Positions 55,755-64,000 of a DNA stretch of 64,000 nucleotides are shown one piece after another. Source of the DNA: Incurvaria masculella (Eukaryota > Arthropoda > Insecta > Lepidoptera > Incurvariidae); contig OX335654.1 in NCBI GenBank assembly GCA_946894095.1, positions 16,563,687 to 16,627,686 of the forward strand, in the 5' to 3' direction. Under the pieces are notes generated by a model. That model searched no databases. It worked only from the letters and a program-made list of their open reading frames with translations, and was not told where the DNA came from. A program made the translations under genes and the position numbers. Within the stretch, counting starts at the first letter, position 1. Every line of letters begins with the position of its first letter.

Positions 55755-55845
55755 CAAGTATGCAACTCAAGCCAGAGTCAACACAAGACCGAGCGGCAGC
55801 GCAGGTACGCGGTTCATGCCAGATTCAAGACAAGACTGATCACCA
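55755..55845 (+). repeat. Minisatellite units inside a TBC intron
   Basis: AACTCAAGCCAGAGTCAACA and GACCGAGCGGCAGCGCAGGT repeat the unit of the array at 54236-54713, about 1 kb away and on the other side of two exons. Confidence 0.8.
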
Positions 55846-56357
55846 AGGTTTGTTTTTTTTTGCATATGGCGTACGCCAGGCACTCACCTCATAGGTGAGG
55901 GCTGCCGGGCAACGCCAATGAGTTTTCGAACGTTCTCAGGGGATGCAAACACCGTGGCAGTCAGCCAGGTACTGGCTCACACCATGTTAAAAATTCTTTC
56001 AGCGATCAATCCATTATTAAGTAAAATAATAAATATGAATTCTTTGAATTAAAATTGTTAAGTGCATTTTTTCACCTAACAATCCGGACGGAGCGTGATT
56101 AAATATTGTTCGAAATAAATTAGTATTTCCCCCGCAAATTAGTATCAGATCAAATCCACAAAGATTAAATAACACGAGCTATAAAATATCTACATAACAT
56201 TATAATAATTAAGTGGAAATCTATAATTGGCTTGTATTTTAGTATAAGATTTTCTGTTAACATGTTTGTCAATATAAGCTGTTGATTTCCTAAATAAATA
56301 AATAAATAAATAAATAAATACATGTCTTTTTGATTAGCCTGTGTTCCATCAACCGAC
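55846..56357. other. TBC intron sequence with (AAAT)n
   Basis: Contains (AAAT)7-type simple repeat at 56293-56321. 55862-55985 is a diverged repeat fragment sharing GGCACTCACCTCATAGGTGA-like sequence with 60490-60520. No coding sequence. Confidence 0.5.
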
Positions 56358-56486
56358 CTGCATTGTGGCTCCATCTCTCGTGAAGGCCGCTTTAAGCACG
56401 GGCCCATCCAGCAGGTTCGCGAAGCATATGAAGGCTTGCGGTGCCTCCATGTTGAGTATCAGCATGGCGCCAATGAAAGACATACC
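56358..56486 (-). CDS. TBC1D12/14: TBC1D12/14-like Rab GAP, middle TBC exon
   Basis: Acceptor TTTCAG|GGT at 56487; donor CAG|GTCGGT at 56357, a weaker than usual 5' splice site. Encodes GMSFIGAMLILNMEAPQAFI, then CFANLLDGPVLKAAFTRDGA, then TMQ (43 codons, phase 0 to 0). GMSFI directly follows the YVQ glutamine-finger motif encoded by the previous exon. Confidence 0.94.
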
Positions 56487-57377
56487 CTGAAATAGAGATT
56501 AATGCCCAATTACAAATTTAGTACCGCGACCGCGGGCTGGAGATGCTGAATACCTCGGTATGCACGTGGACCTTTGCCTCACATGGAGGACCCCAATGGA
56601 GCAAACGGAAACCGCTGGATACCTGAATGTGACGCATGCACTGGTTGGTAGGACACAACTCGACACTTTCCAACAACAGTAAACTGCCAATATACAAAAC
56701 TATCCATCCGAACTGTCCATTAGGACTAAATGCATCCAACTGTCCTGTACAACAAGTCAAAGTAACATAAGATACTGGTACAATTTCAAAGTAAGATCAT
56801 ACGAACTATGCTGAATATCCCATATTACGATAGCAACAAATATATCCACATGGATCTGGATTTGGACACCATTAAGCAAGAAATAGCGTAATTTAGCAAG
56901 AATTACCAAAACAGGCTCCGGACACATTTTAATGAACTAGCTGCAAGATTTGTTTGAAAAATGTTACGGCTTTTCACGCGGCAGGTAGAGATATTCTCCG
57001 ACGTTTCGAGCTAATCATTCAGCCCGTTGTCATGAGTCGTCTGCTGCGCACAAGCGCGGCGGATGCCTCCTTGACAACGGGTCTAACGACCACGGTAACC
57101 TCAAAAGTATCATAGCTGAAAGGTGAAGGAAACACCAGGTATCGAAGACATAGTAACTGCTCCCTCGAGAGTAGATTGGACTGAACTAAAGAGTATTCAT
57201 CGAAGGAGCACTCACTGGAGCCTCATTTTATATAATAAAAAGTATAATATAATTAATAACCTTGAAAATCAATGTGGGTAGCAATAGAACCGGATTAAAA
57301 TGTATAGGGAGTAAAATGTCCATGGGAGTGGAACGATGCAACCATTTTGGGTGATCACAAATATATAATAAACTCAC
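56487..57377. other. TBC intron sequence
   Basis: Contains the foldback copy 56951-57116. The rest holds short frames (63-80 codons) with no recognisable content. Confidence 0.55.
56951..57116. mobile_element. Foldback element, family G (in TBC intron)
   Basis: TTTGAAAAATGTTACGGCTTT ... CACGGTAACCTCAAAAGTATC matches both ends of 3609-3762, but the interior (GAGATATTCTCCGACG, CGAGCTAATCATTCAG) is inverted relative to that copy. Confidence 0.72.
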
Positions 57378-58155
57378 CTGAACATATCCAATATCCGGTC
57401 TATAACACACATATGCAGCTAATAACTCGTGCAATACATCAAAATAGGGGCCACCAGGTTGAAATATGCACAAGTGAGGAAATGTCCGAGCTATGTCCAG
57501 CTGTATCAACTCCATACTGCACTCATCGCCGTAGTCCAAGAGGTTCGGATTCGATCTTGAGTTCTTTTTCGAAGGCGGGACATCTATACAGTGAGATTTC
57601 AGGTTCTGCTCGCTGTAATTCCGATGCATGCCATTTTGAATCGGCGATAGTCTCGATTTATCTTCTTGGTCTGAATTTCCCTGGTTGGTCAATCGATCCT
57701 GATTGTCTGTACTAACTGTTAACTTAATCGGCTTTTCGTCTTCGCTGACAACTTTTTTAAGACTAATCGATAACCCTGAATTATTTTGGCAGCAATTAGT
57801 TTCTATCTTATCACTTGTTTTCTCTAAGGAGCTATTTTCGCATGTTCTATCTAATTTAGTTATCTCGTCTACACTGGCGTTGCACATTTCATTTTGTCCT
57901 CCGCCGCCTTTTTTTTCCTCGAAAGCCTCACCGTTCGGTTTGCAGTCTTTACAATCCTGGTTCTTATTCGACACTTTTAACCTCTTCCGCCTGAGCTGTG
58001 CCTCGTGCAGCTTGTGCTTGGCGCGCGCGACGCACTCGTGGTACATGTCGAGGGTGACGTTCAGTTTGTTCTCGATGGCGAGCTGCCAGACCTTGCCGCG
58101 GACGCAGGGCGGCAGTCCGCTCCACCACAACTCCATGGTTCGCTTGGACGATTTC
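57378..58155 (-). CDS. TBC1D12/14: TBC1D12/14-like Rab GAP, catalytic exon with long linker
   Basis: Acceptor TTTCAG|G at 58156; donor CAG|GTGAGT at 57377. The exon (778 bp) completes the Met codon of the previous exon, then encodes 259 residues. Residues ~1-45 (SSKRTMELWWSGLPPCVRGK, VWQLAIENKL) are the start of the TBC domain. The last ~45 contain IQLDIAR (the IxxDxxR arginine finger) and finish GYVQ (the YxQ glutamine finger). Both catalytic residues are present, so GAP activity is plausible. Between them lies a ~170-residue Ser/Asn/Lys/Glu-rich, low-complexity linker, where vertebrate relatives have roughly 30 residues. The linker is in frame and stop-free, so it is real coding sequence rather than an unspliced intron as far as can be seen. 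Confidence 0.95.
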
Positions 58156-59427
58156 CTGAAATGCAAGAGATTCAAAAGTTTATGTGTTTGGTTAATTTTA
58201 TTTTATCTTACTGGACATGGATGACTACTACACCTTTTTTCTTAATTTTTTTCTACTTAAGTCTTATTTTAGATGTGTTTTTTACATGTAGCGTTACTTT
58301 TATTTTTATGTTTTTTGGTGTTTTTTGTTGTTTTTTGGATGAAAAGATGCATCCGAATTCCCGCAGGCAGGGAATATACACTGTCTACATTCCTCTTATA
58401 AGAATCAACCAAACCTGTAGATATATTTCTGTAAGGACGGTTAAATAAGGAATTCACTCCTGCCGAAAGGTCATCTCAATAAGCACCGGAGCGGCAAGCA
58501 AGGTTTTCGCAACCCCCGATTTTTGTTTTAAAAAGAGCACTATGTCGCGCTGCACATAAAAAAGGTGACCGACCCCTTGGTCCGAATTGGGTTTACAGTA
58601 CTCACAAAAATATTTGTGCAAACACCTGGTCCGAATCAGTATTCACGAATACTGCAATATTTGCGATATCAAATCGGACCGATTGTGAGCGTGCTAACGG
58701 TGCTCACAAAATAACCTCCAACTATTGTTCGAAGTTTCTTCAACAAAAAAGAGTATTTATGTTCAACAATGAACAATTTGCAAGCGGATAACTATTTACT
58801 AACATTATGTGCCAATTAGAGTAATGATGAAGGTGATTTTAGACTAAGAATTTGGCAAACAGGAGAAATAGTAGTAGAAAGACAATGGAGAGAGCGCGCA
58901 TTTATGCAGTATTGCACACGGGTAAGTAGTTACTGCAGCTAAAGGGCGAACGAAAGCGGTGACGCGTTTTGTTTTATATTCTTGCAGTATCAAAATCAAA
59001 TTTGCCGCGCGATCTATGGCTACCGCTGACAGCGCTCACGGTTTTGCCCTGAGCACCGTAAGCACTTGAACGATGACGTCATCGTGACGTCATACCTCAC
59101 AATCTTGCATTTGTGAGCACTGTAAGCGCGTTTCGGACCAGCTGTATTCACGCTGTCAGCGTACCATAGCCAGAGCGGGTGAACCATAATTCAAAATGAA
59201 AGTGAAACTAGTTCTTAGAGAAAAAAAGAAATGTAGTGAAAAGTAACCAGTTATTATGATAAGAATAGAAAGGTATGGTATAAGAGAAAGATCTTCGATA
59301 AAGCGATCAAGTCAGAGAAGCCATTTCGTTCTTAACTAATGGAGGATGAATGTTAAGCTTGCGAAATATTGCTCGGAGACGACAAAGTAAGACGTACAAT
59401 TAAAGATAAATAAAAACAATTCCTCAC
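58156..59427. other. TBC intron, 1272 bp
   Basis: Contains repeat fragments (58340-58530, similar in parts to 60240-60500) and a block of short repeats around GTGAGCACCGTA / GTGAGCACTGTAAG. No coding sequence recognised. Confidence 0.55.
59074..59092. promoter_or_regulatory. Two adjacent CRE palindromes
   Basis: TGACGTCA at 59074-59081 and again at 59085-59092, centre to centre 11 bp (about one helical turn). TGACGTCA is the CREB/ATF consensus. Located inside the intron upstream of the TBC catalytic exon; function not shown. Confidence 0.4.
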
Positions 59428-59634
59428 ATGTTTTCCCAGTTGCCGAGCACGCTCGACGTCCACTCCCTCGCGTGTCGCGCGAGCGTCTCCTCCTGCCGCA
59501 GCGCCTCGTGGTGTCGCGCGCGCCGCGCCGCCGCCTCGCGCTCTCCGCGCCGCCGCGCCGCCTCCACCATGCGCGCGTGCTCGGCGCGGTGCCGCAGCGC
59601 CTCCTCGGAGCACTTCGCCGGCAGATTGGACGGC
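59428..59634 (-). CDS. TBC1D12/14: TBC1D12/14-like Rab GAP, helical exon before the TBC domain
   Basis: Acceptor GTTGCAG|G at 59635; donor AACAT|GTGAGG at 59427. After one base completing the upstream codon it encodes PSNLPAKCSEEALRHRAEHA, then an Arg/Ala/Glu-rich helix, then EETLARHAREWTSSVLGNWE and N, ending two bases into the Met codon finished by the next exon. (R)PSNLPAK..EEALRHR followed by a long charged helix is diagnostic for TBC1D12/14. The exon is extremely GC-rich, which leaves several frames open on both strands. The incoming phase requires an upstream exon ending two bases into a codon. Confidence 0.92.
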
Positions 59635-60778
59635 CTGCAACCGAACGCTCGCTCGCTACAGTCGCCGCTCCACTCGTGTGCCGCGCGAACATTTCCTGCC
59701 GCGACAAGGAGCCAGAAACCCAACGCTCACTGCAGTCGCCACGCACGCTAGATATCCATGCCCACGGTTTTTCGGAATAAGAGCCCTTTTTGTGTCCCTG
59801 ACAAGTAATATACGTCCCATACGTAAACTTGAAATCTTTAACTGCATAACCTTATTTTGCTTCTCATAATGTTGCCCCCCATGATCGGTTGCAGGGCCAG
59901 CAACCTAACGCTCACTAGTCGCCAAGCACGATAGACTTTCACTCCCTCGTGCATCGCGCAAGCATCTCCTATCGAATCGTCTTGTGGCAGGTGAACTGCT
60001 CGCCTCAAAAAAGCCTCAACAGGGTGCGTAAGTATTGGACGCCCGACCAAAAACTACTCAACAAGGCGCAGATATTATCTTGCGTGTAGTATTGATTGCA
60101 TTTGTGAAACGGCTCAATCCAGTACCTGCTTGGCTTCCTGGAATCTCTCGCCGACGATCCCAAGATATGCCTTCGAGACGCTCCAACTCCAAAGGGATGC
60201 AGGGTCTCTCTTGTGTTCTATCGTGAATGCTCGTCGGAGCTGCCCAGCGCTGTGCCTCCGTCCCTTTTCTACTTTCACACAACGTGCCACAGGCAGGAAA
60301 TGCACACATTTACGTCGACATTCCAAAAATTACAACCTTCCGACTAGATCTCTCTAGGGTTGGTAAACTATGAAATGCACTCCCTGCCGAAATATTTCCC
60401 CCAAAGTACAACCAGGGGTTTGGTGTGAAGAGGCACCTGGCCTGCTGGCACGGTTTTCGCAGCACCCTTGAAAGTTCAAAAGCCCCTGGGCGTCGTCGGG
60501 CACCTCCTATGTGAGGTCATCGCGCACGCCATAATCCGCGCTTCACACAAAACGGATGCGCTCAATCGCACAGCACGCAACGCACGCAGTGACATGATGA
60601 CAAAAGGCGAATGTATGGCTCGAGGAGGATAATTCAAACAGTCCAAGGACTCATTCAGTTTATTGGTGGCAAGCTCTATCAATCATGCACAAAACCAATT
60701 TAGATTCGCATACGTAGTCTGTAACAACTGTGTGAATTTTGCATGCGGTTTTCATTGATATTTTGGATATTGAATTAA
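59635..60778. other. Sequence upstream of the first visible TBC exon
   Basis: No upstream TBC exon recognised. 60240-60540 is a diverged repeat (CCTGCCGAAATATTTCCCCC, CACGGTTTTCGCAGCACCCT) with weaker relatives at 58440-58530 and 62820-62890, probably a LINE 3' region. Overlapping 70-83 codon frames here are unrecognised. Confidence 0.45.
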
Positions 60779-61320
60779 GGTGGCCCAACCCGGCGGGCCT
60801 GACTCATTCGCGGGCACGGTACAAAACCGTGCTGTTGCGCTCTGGGACCTTCTCTGTTTCAAAGAATAAGACAGGCTCCGTGATGAGGAAGATGCAACAT
60901 GTCCACAAAAAAGACAATGTACATAGTATATGATTTGGTAAGATTTACGAAAATTTTAATTTCAAAACGACTTATAGCTAAAAGTAAACCACGACCGCTG
61001 TAGTAAAAAATCGAACAAAAACCAAATAGATTATAAATCTTGATTAAATAAGCTATGTCTGATGACTAATCTTTTTAAGATGTTCTTACTTTATCATTGC
61101 GTAATCCACCTCCAAAGTTATTGTATAAAACGCGCGAAAAATGCGAACTTTCGGACCTTAAAACTTAGAAACCAAACACAATTTTACAATGCCAATTGTC
61201 ATCAGACATCTAGTTCGATCAAATAAAGCTATTTTGAGCAAAATTTTGGATCTCTGATAATAAATATGGGCGTGATCTTCTTTCCCCGTTTGTATGGGGA
61301 GATGAGCGGGATGGGCCACC
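60779..61320 (+). mobile_element. Family C MITE, 542 bp, TTAA duplication
   Basis: TTAA at 60775-60778 and 61321-61324. Ends GGTGGCCCAACCCGGCGGG and GATGGGCCACC. Nearly identical in layout and length to the other two full copies. Confidence 0.93.
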
Positions 61321-61789
61321 TTAAATTATCTTACCAGAGGTCGGATGTTGAGAGAGACCAAGACAATGTTCCAATAACGTAATGCTTACCACAAAAATGA
61401 TAATACTCTTTTGTAAAAGTTGGGAATGCTTGGGATGCTCAGGAGGCAGCGGGGAAAGGGACCAGATACATTCGTATTACACGAATCGTGGCGTCTAGTA
61501 AAGGGAGCATTCTAGGCACTTTAAATCTCTGCATATCTACTCAGGGAAGCAACAACGAGCAAGTCACAGATGAAAGTAAAACGCTTTCGCCTGATCAAAC
61601 ATTAAAAGTTATGTTTGTGTTATTGCACTGTGTAATTAGAATAGGCTCGTGGCTGTCTTTTGATGAGTACGAAAGCGTTGTGACAGGGAGTCTCCGGTGA
61701 CTCACAGGTGATAATTTCATGAGTAGACCCGCTGAATCGGCTCGAAAACGACCAACTCTAGTCGAGCTATAAAACAAACCAACTCTTAA
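61321..61789. other. Unassigned sequence
   Basis: Nothing recognised. Confidence 0.4.
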
Positions 61790-62260
61790 GGGCCTGGTAC
61801 TTGCCAAATCGCAAAGTTAGACGAGGCACCCCAAGTTAACTAACTAAGTCTGACGATTATAAGTGTCATTCTTACAATATATGATTCCTTGTCTAGGAAT
61901 TGAATTATTTTCGTTAATGTATGTTTCCTTTTTCTATACATAATACATTGCGGAAACGGTGTCCATTTCCGAACTTTTTTGACTAAGTGTAGAAATCTAA
62001 AAGCAAATGGAATTTTTTGTTTATGCATATATGCTGTTTTTGCTTATATCTAGAAATCGAATTACTTTCAGATTTCTAATGAGAAAAATCAACTTTTTTA
62101 TTTTTATTATTATTTAAATAAATGATGGAATAAAAAAATATTAACAATCCATTATCAGTCTGGAGTTCTATTTGGATTTGCTGAAGCGTTTCACTACATA
62201 TTATTACATTTGTTATAAAGTGCATTTGTATGGCGCGAGTAGTTGGCTAGTCCTAGCGCC
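61790..62260 (-). mobile_element. Family B MITE, 471 bp, TTAA duplication
   Basis: TTAA at 61786-61789 and 62261-62264. Ends GGGCCTGGTACTTGCC and GGCTAGTCCTAGCGCC. Same orientation as the copy at 39087. Confidence 0.93.
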
Positions 62261-63171
62261 TTAAGAGTGAACAGCTCTCTCCATTACATGTCGTCAATAA
62301 CCGCGGCCGGAAACCAGCGCTGTCCCGGGGCAGCCATTACCATGTCGGCCGCCTGCGTAATGAGGGGTCGAGCCACTGGCCGAGCTACAAATTGTAGGGC
62401 AAACGGGGGACTTGCAGCCAACACGAGAGAGCAAACGTTTCCTACGAAGATAGAGAACACCAAACAACGGGGAAAGTTTTATAGATCGACATTATAATAA
62501 CGAATTAGGTGTTTGTTAGTGTTATGTATAAGAAAATGTAGTTTTTTAATAGTTTGCTGTAGGAACTAGTAATTGGTAAGGTGAACTATTTCGTACGCAT
62601 TTTTTATGCTAATTTCAACAAGATAGAGCGAACGATAGACTGTCGAGGAGTATGAGCATAGTACTCGTTATCTCAAATATTTGATATCGAGGATCTACGG
62701 AGAATGCTCTTCGGAGCTGTATAACGCCATCCTTTTGTCTTCTCTCCACTCGCTCAACAATCCATTCCATGCGCCCATTCACTGTCCAAATTCTTCCAAT
62801 TATAACCAATCGATACTCTAGCGGAATTCCCCCCTAAGTTCAACCTGGCAGGCCGGCTTGGTTTAAGCAGCCCCCGAGAAATTTAGAAAGCACACAGGTG
62901 TTGTCGTCGATAGCCTAGCATCGACTGTTCTCTCTTGTGTAGAAAACCGCCAGGATGTGCAGCTCCATGAGTACGATAGGCTAAAACAGTGCCGTACAAA
63001 TTTACACACAGTTTCCACTGGTCTATACTGTCATATCTAAGAATAGTAACATCATGAAGTGTCATCATATTGAGTGTGAGCGTTGTTAGTCGGGATGAAA
63101 TCTTCCGAGGCCAAGAACTATGTACATACTATGATCAAAAATTCCGGGAATAATAAATTAAAAAAAAAAAA
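62261..63171. other. Unassigned sequence
   Basis: On the minus strand 62490-62280 reads in part as protein-like sequence (AAPGQRWFPAAVIDDM then stop), unrecognised. 62690-62900 has weak similarity to the repeat at 60240-60500. Confidence 0.35.
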
Positions 63172-63479
63172 CACCGGTAGCACTCCGGGAGTGCCGGCAG
63201 AAGTGAAAACTTTAGTATTAACGTTGTGTTTAATTATAAGTACAAAAATACTATCATTTATGAGGTAGAATACAATGTTTATTTATTGCGCTATCGTACA
63301 CAAATATGACAATTTACATGTTATTATTCATAATATTATATCGTTATTTATTTATATATTACATTAATTTTTATCTCTTAGAAAAATCAACTTTCATCCA
63401 TAATTTCGACGACTTTTTCACCATCGTTATTACCAGAATCATCATCGCAAATTTCTAAAACTGATACAATCGGTTTGTA
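63172..63479 (-). mobile_element. 3' end of an unclassified DNA transposon, with coding tail
   Basis: The outer end CACCGGTAGCACTCCGGGAG and the 3' UTR-like part match the inverse of 28035-28250. Beyond the stop codon the frame extends further than in the other copy. It is cut at ~63480, where BEL/Pao LTR-like sequence begins. Confidence 0.75.
63387..63479 (-). pseudogene. C-terminus of unclassified transposon protein
   Basis: Thirty codons, YKPIVSVLEICDDDSGNNDG followed by EKVVEIMDES and TGA at 63389-63387. The acidic tail and position just inside a transposon end suggest a transposase C-terminus, but no catalytic motif is visible and the superfamily is not identified. The last 13 codons recur at 27993-28034. 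Confidence 0.6.
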
Positions 63480-63834
63480 CGTTATTCCGCCGCAGTAGAC
63501 TGTAATCCTGAATTGTGGAACCGTCCGACCAAAACCAGCTCAGAAAACATTGCCAACTCACCCGAGGCTCCTTCTCCTTCTTGTCGTTCTGGACGTCCAG
63601 GTCTGGTGTTGCAGTGGGTGAGGGTCCTTTGAACCACCGAAGCCGAATCCGAAGGGTTGGTGGAGCAGCCACCGAAAAAGGTCTCGCGGAGACGAGCACG
63701 TTGGCGTGCAGAAAAAACCATGCACTTCACTCCGTTCGGTACTGCACTCTCGGATGCACTGACAGGCAGCGGCGCGCGTGTCGCTCTCGCCGTGTCGTCA
63801 ACAATATTTTCAGGAACCGGTTTTAGCCGAAACA
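63480..63834 (-). mobile_element. Putative 3' LTR of a BEL/Pao retrotransposon
   Basis: On the minus strand the pol stop codon is followed ~35 bases later by a G-rich polypurine tract (63844-63836) and then TGTTTCGGCTAAAACCGG starting at 63834, the expected LTR start. The end is placed near 63480 because transposon sequence begins there; this boundary is inferred. GC-richer than its surroundings. A 117-codon frame in it is probably not a gene. Confidence 0.6.
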
Positions 63835-63876
63835 TCCCCCCCCCTAAGCAAGGCCTAGCCTGGCTTACCTACCTAA

Positions 63877-63999
63877 CTACATAGGTAACCTACACAATTT
63901 TGACACCGGGCGTGTCAAAATCCCGTTCTGAGTCCGAACCTCAGCTACACGAATTATGCCGTCCTTACCTGGCAATAATTTAACAATCCGACCGCGAGA
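63877..63999 (-). CDS. BEL/Pao polyprotein, extreme C-terminus (partial)
   Basis: The minus-strand frame entering from the window edge reads SRGRIVKLLPGKDGIIRVAE, then VRTQNGILTRPVSKLCRLPM and TAG (63879-63877). G.(I/V).(K/L)L.PG.DG.(I/V)RV...(R/Q)T.NG...RPV.KL..LP is the conserved C-terminal domain after the integrase in BEL/Pao pol (family knowledge). In the element this protein performs reverse transcription and integration. Only 40 residues are in view; the rest lies to the right. The frame is intact here, so the element could be young. Confidence 0.85.
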   Translation of the reverse strand, partial: SRGRIVKLLPGKDGIIRVAEVRTQNGILTRPVSKLCRLPM

Positions 64000-64000
64000 C

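Larger units (their letters stand above)
54714..59634 (-). other. TBC1D12/14: TBC1D12/TBC1D14-like gene, visible C-terminal part (five exons)
   Basis: The exons are 59634-59428, 58155-57378, 56486-56358, 55700-55508 and 54922-54714; introns are 1272, 891, 657 and 585 bp. All junctions are GT-AG and phases agree, giving ~505 residues ending at TGA 54716-54714. In vertebrates TBC1D12 and TBC1D14 bind or act near Rab11 on recycling endosomes, and TBC1D14 modulates starvation-induced autophagy; insects are thought to have one counterpart. The order RPSNLPAK-type segment, helical Arg-rich stretch, then TBC domain is the family signature. The disordered N-terminal half and promoter were not found and should lie beyond position 59635, probably outside the window. 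Introns carry SINE, foldback, minisatellite and family K copies. Confidence 0.92.

Noticed and set aside
57703..58224. 173-codon plus-strand open frame.
   Set aside because: Antisense shadow of the TBC catalytic exon on the minus strand.
63482..63835. 117-codon minus-strand frame as a host gene.
   Set aside because: It begins right at the putative LTR start after the BEL/Pao stop codon and polypurine tract; best explained as LTR sequence.

Overview
The window looks like nuclear DNA from a moth or butterfly (Lepidoptera). It is AT-rich and intron-bearing, and it is crowded with short repeats. Several of these are characteristic of lepidopteran genomes as I know them: a MITE carrying a (GTCY)n microsatellite, TTAA-flanked MITEs, a tRNA-headed SINE, and BEL/Pao, RTE and mariner remnants. 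There are no operons, no CRISPR array and no bacterial-type genes. The order Lepidoptera is inferred from repeat content; I cannot name the species.

Protein-coding content is sparse. The one well supported gene lies on the minus strand at the right. Five exons (59634-59428, 58155-57378, 56486-56358, 55700-55508, 54922-54714) join in phase with GT/AG junctions and encode about 505 C-terminal residues of a TBC1D12/TBC1D14-like Rab GTPase-activating protein, including both catalytic-finger motifs. Its 5' exons were not found and probably lie to the right of the window. A second, weaker call is a first coding exon on the minus strand at 44286-44224 with a good donor and a GC-rich upstream region; its product is not recognised. 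Other coding sequence is transposon debris: a mariner transposase C-terminus (15.2-15.4 kb), an RTE-type reverse-transcriptase tail (53.8-54.0 kb), a C-terminal acidic peptide of an unclassified DNA transposon (28.0 and 63.4 kb), and the C-terminus of a BEL/Pao polyprotein followed by its LTR at the right edge.

The region from 1 to about 52 kb is essentially a mosaic of MITEs and SINEs. The main families are: (A) the (GTCY)n MITE, 13 copies; (B) a 471-473 bp TTAA-flanked MITE, 3 copies; (C) a 542 bp TTAA-flanked MITE, 3 full copies plus relics; (D) a ~161 bp MITE, 5 copies; (E) a nested palindrome element, 2 copies; (F) a TIR element, 2 copies, one carrying a 1.4 kb GC-rich insert; and (H) a SINE family whose common body is joined to a tRNA-like head in some copies and a 5S-rRNA-like head in others. 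Several nestings can be read against an uninterrupted relative in the same window, so insertion boundaries and target duplications can be inferred directly.

From 52.7 to 64 kb the repeats surround and invade the TBC gene. A ~48 bp minisatellite runs to the position of its stop codon and reappears in an intron, and SINE, MITE and foldback copies sit in other introns. I see no obvious new multi-gene system. The most unusual items are the SINE with two alternative pol III heads, the GC-rich cargo insert at 32.0-33.5 kb, the ~170-residue linker inside the TBC domain, and the near-perfect 64 bp palindrome at 26.5 kb.
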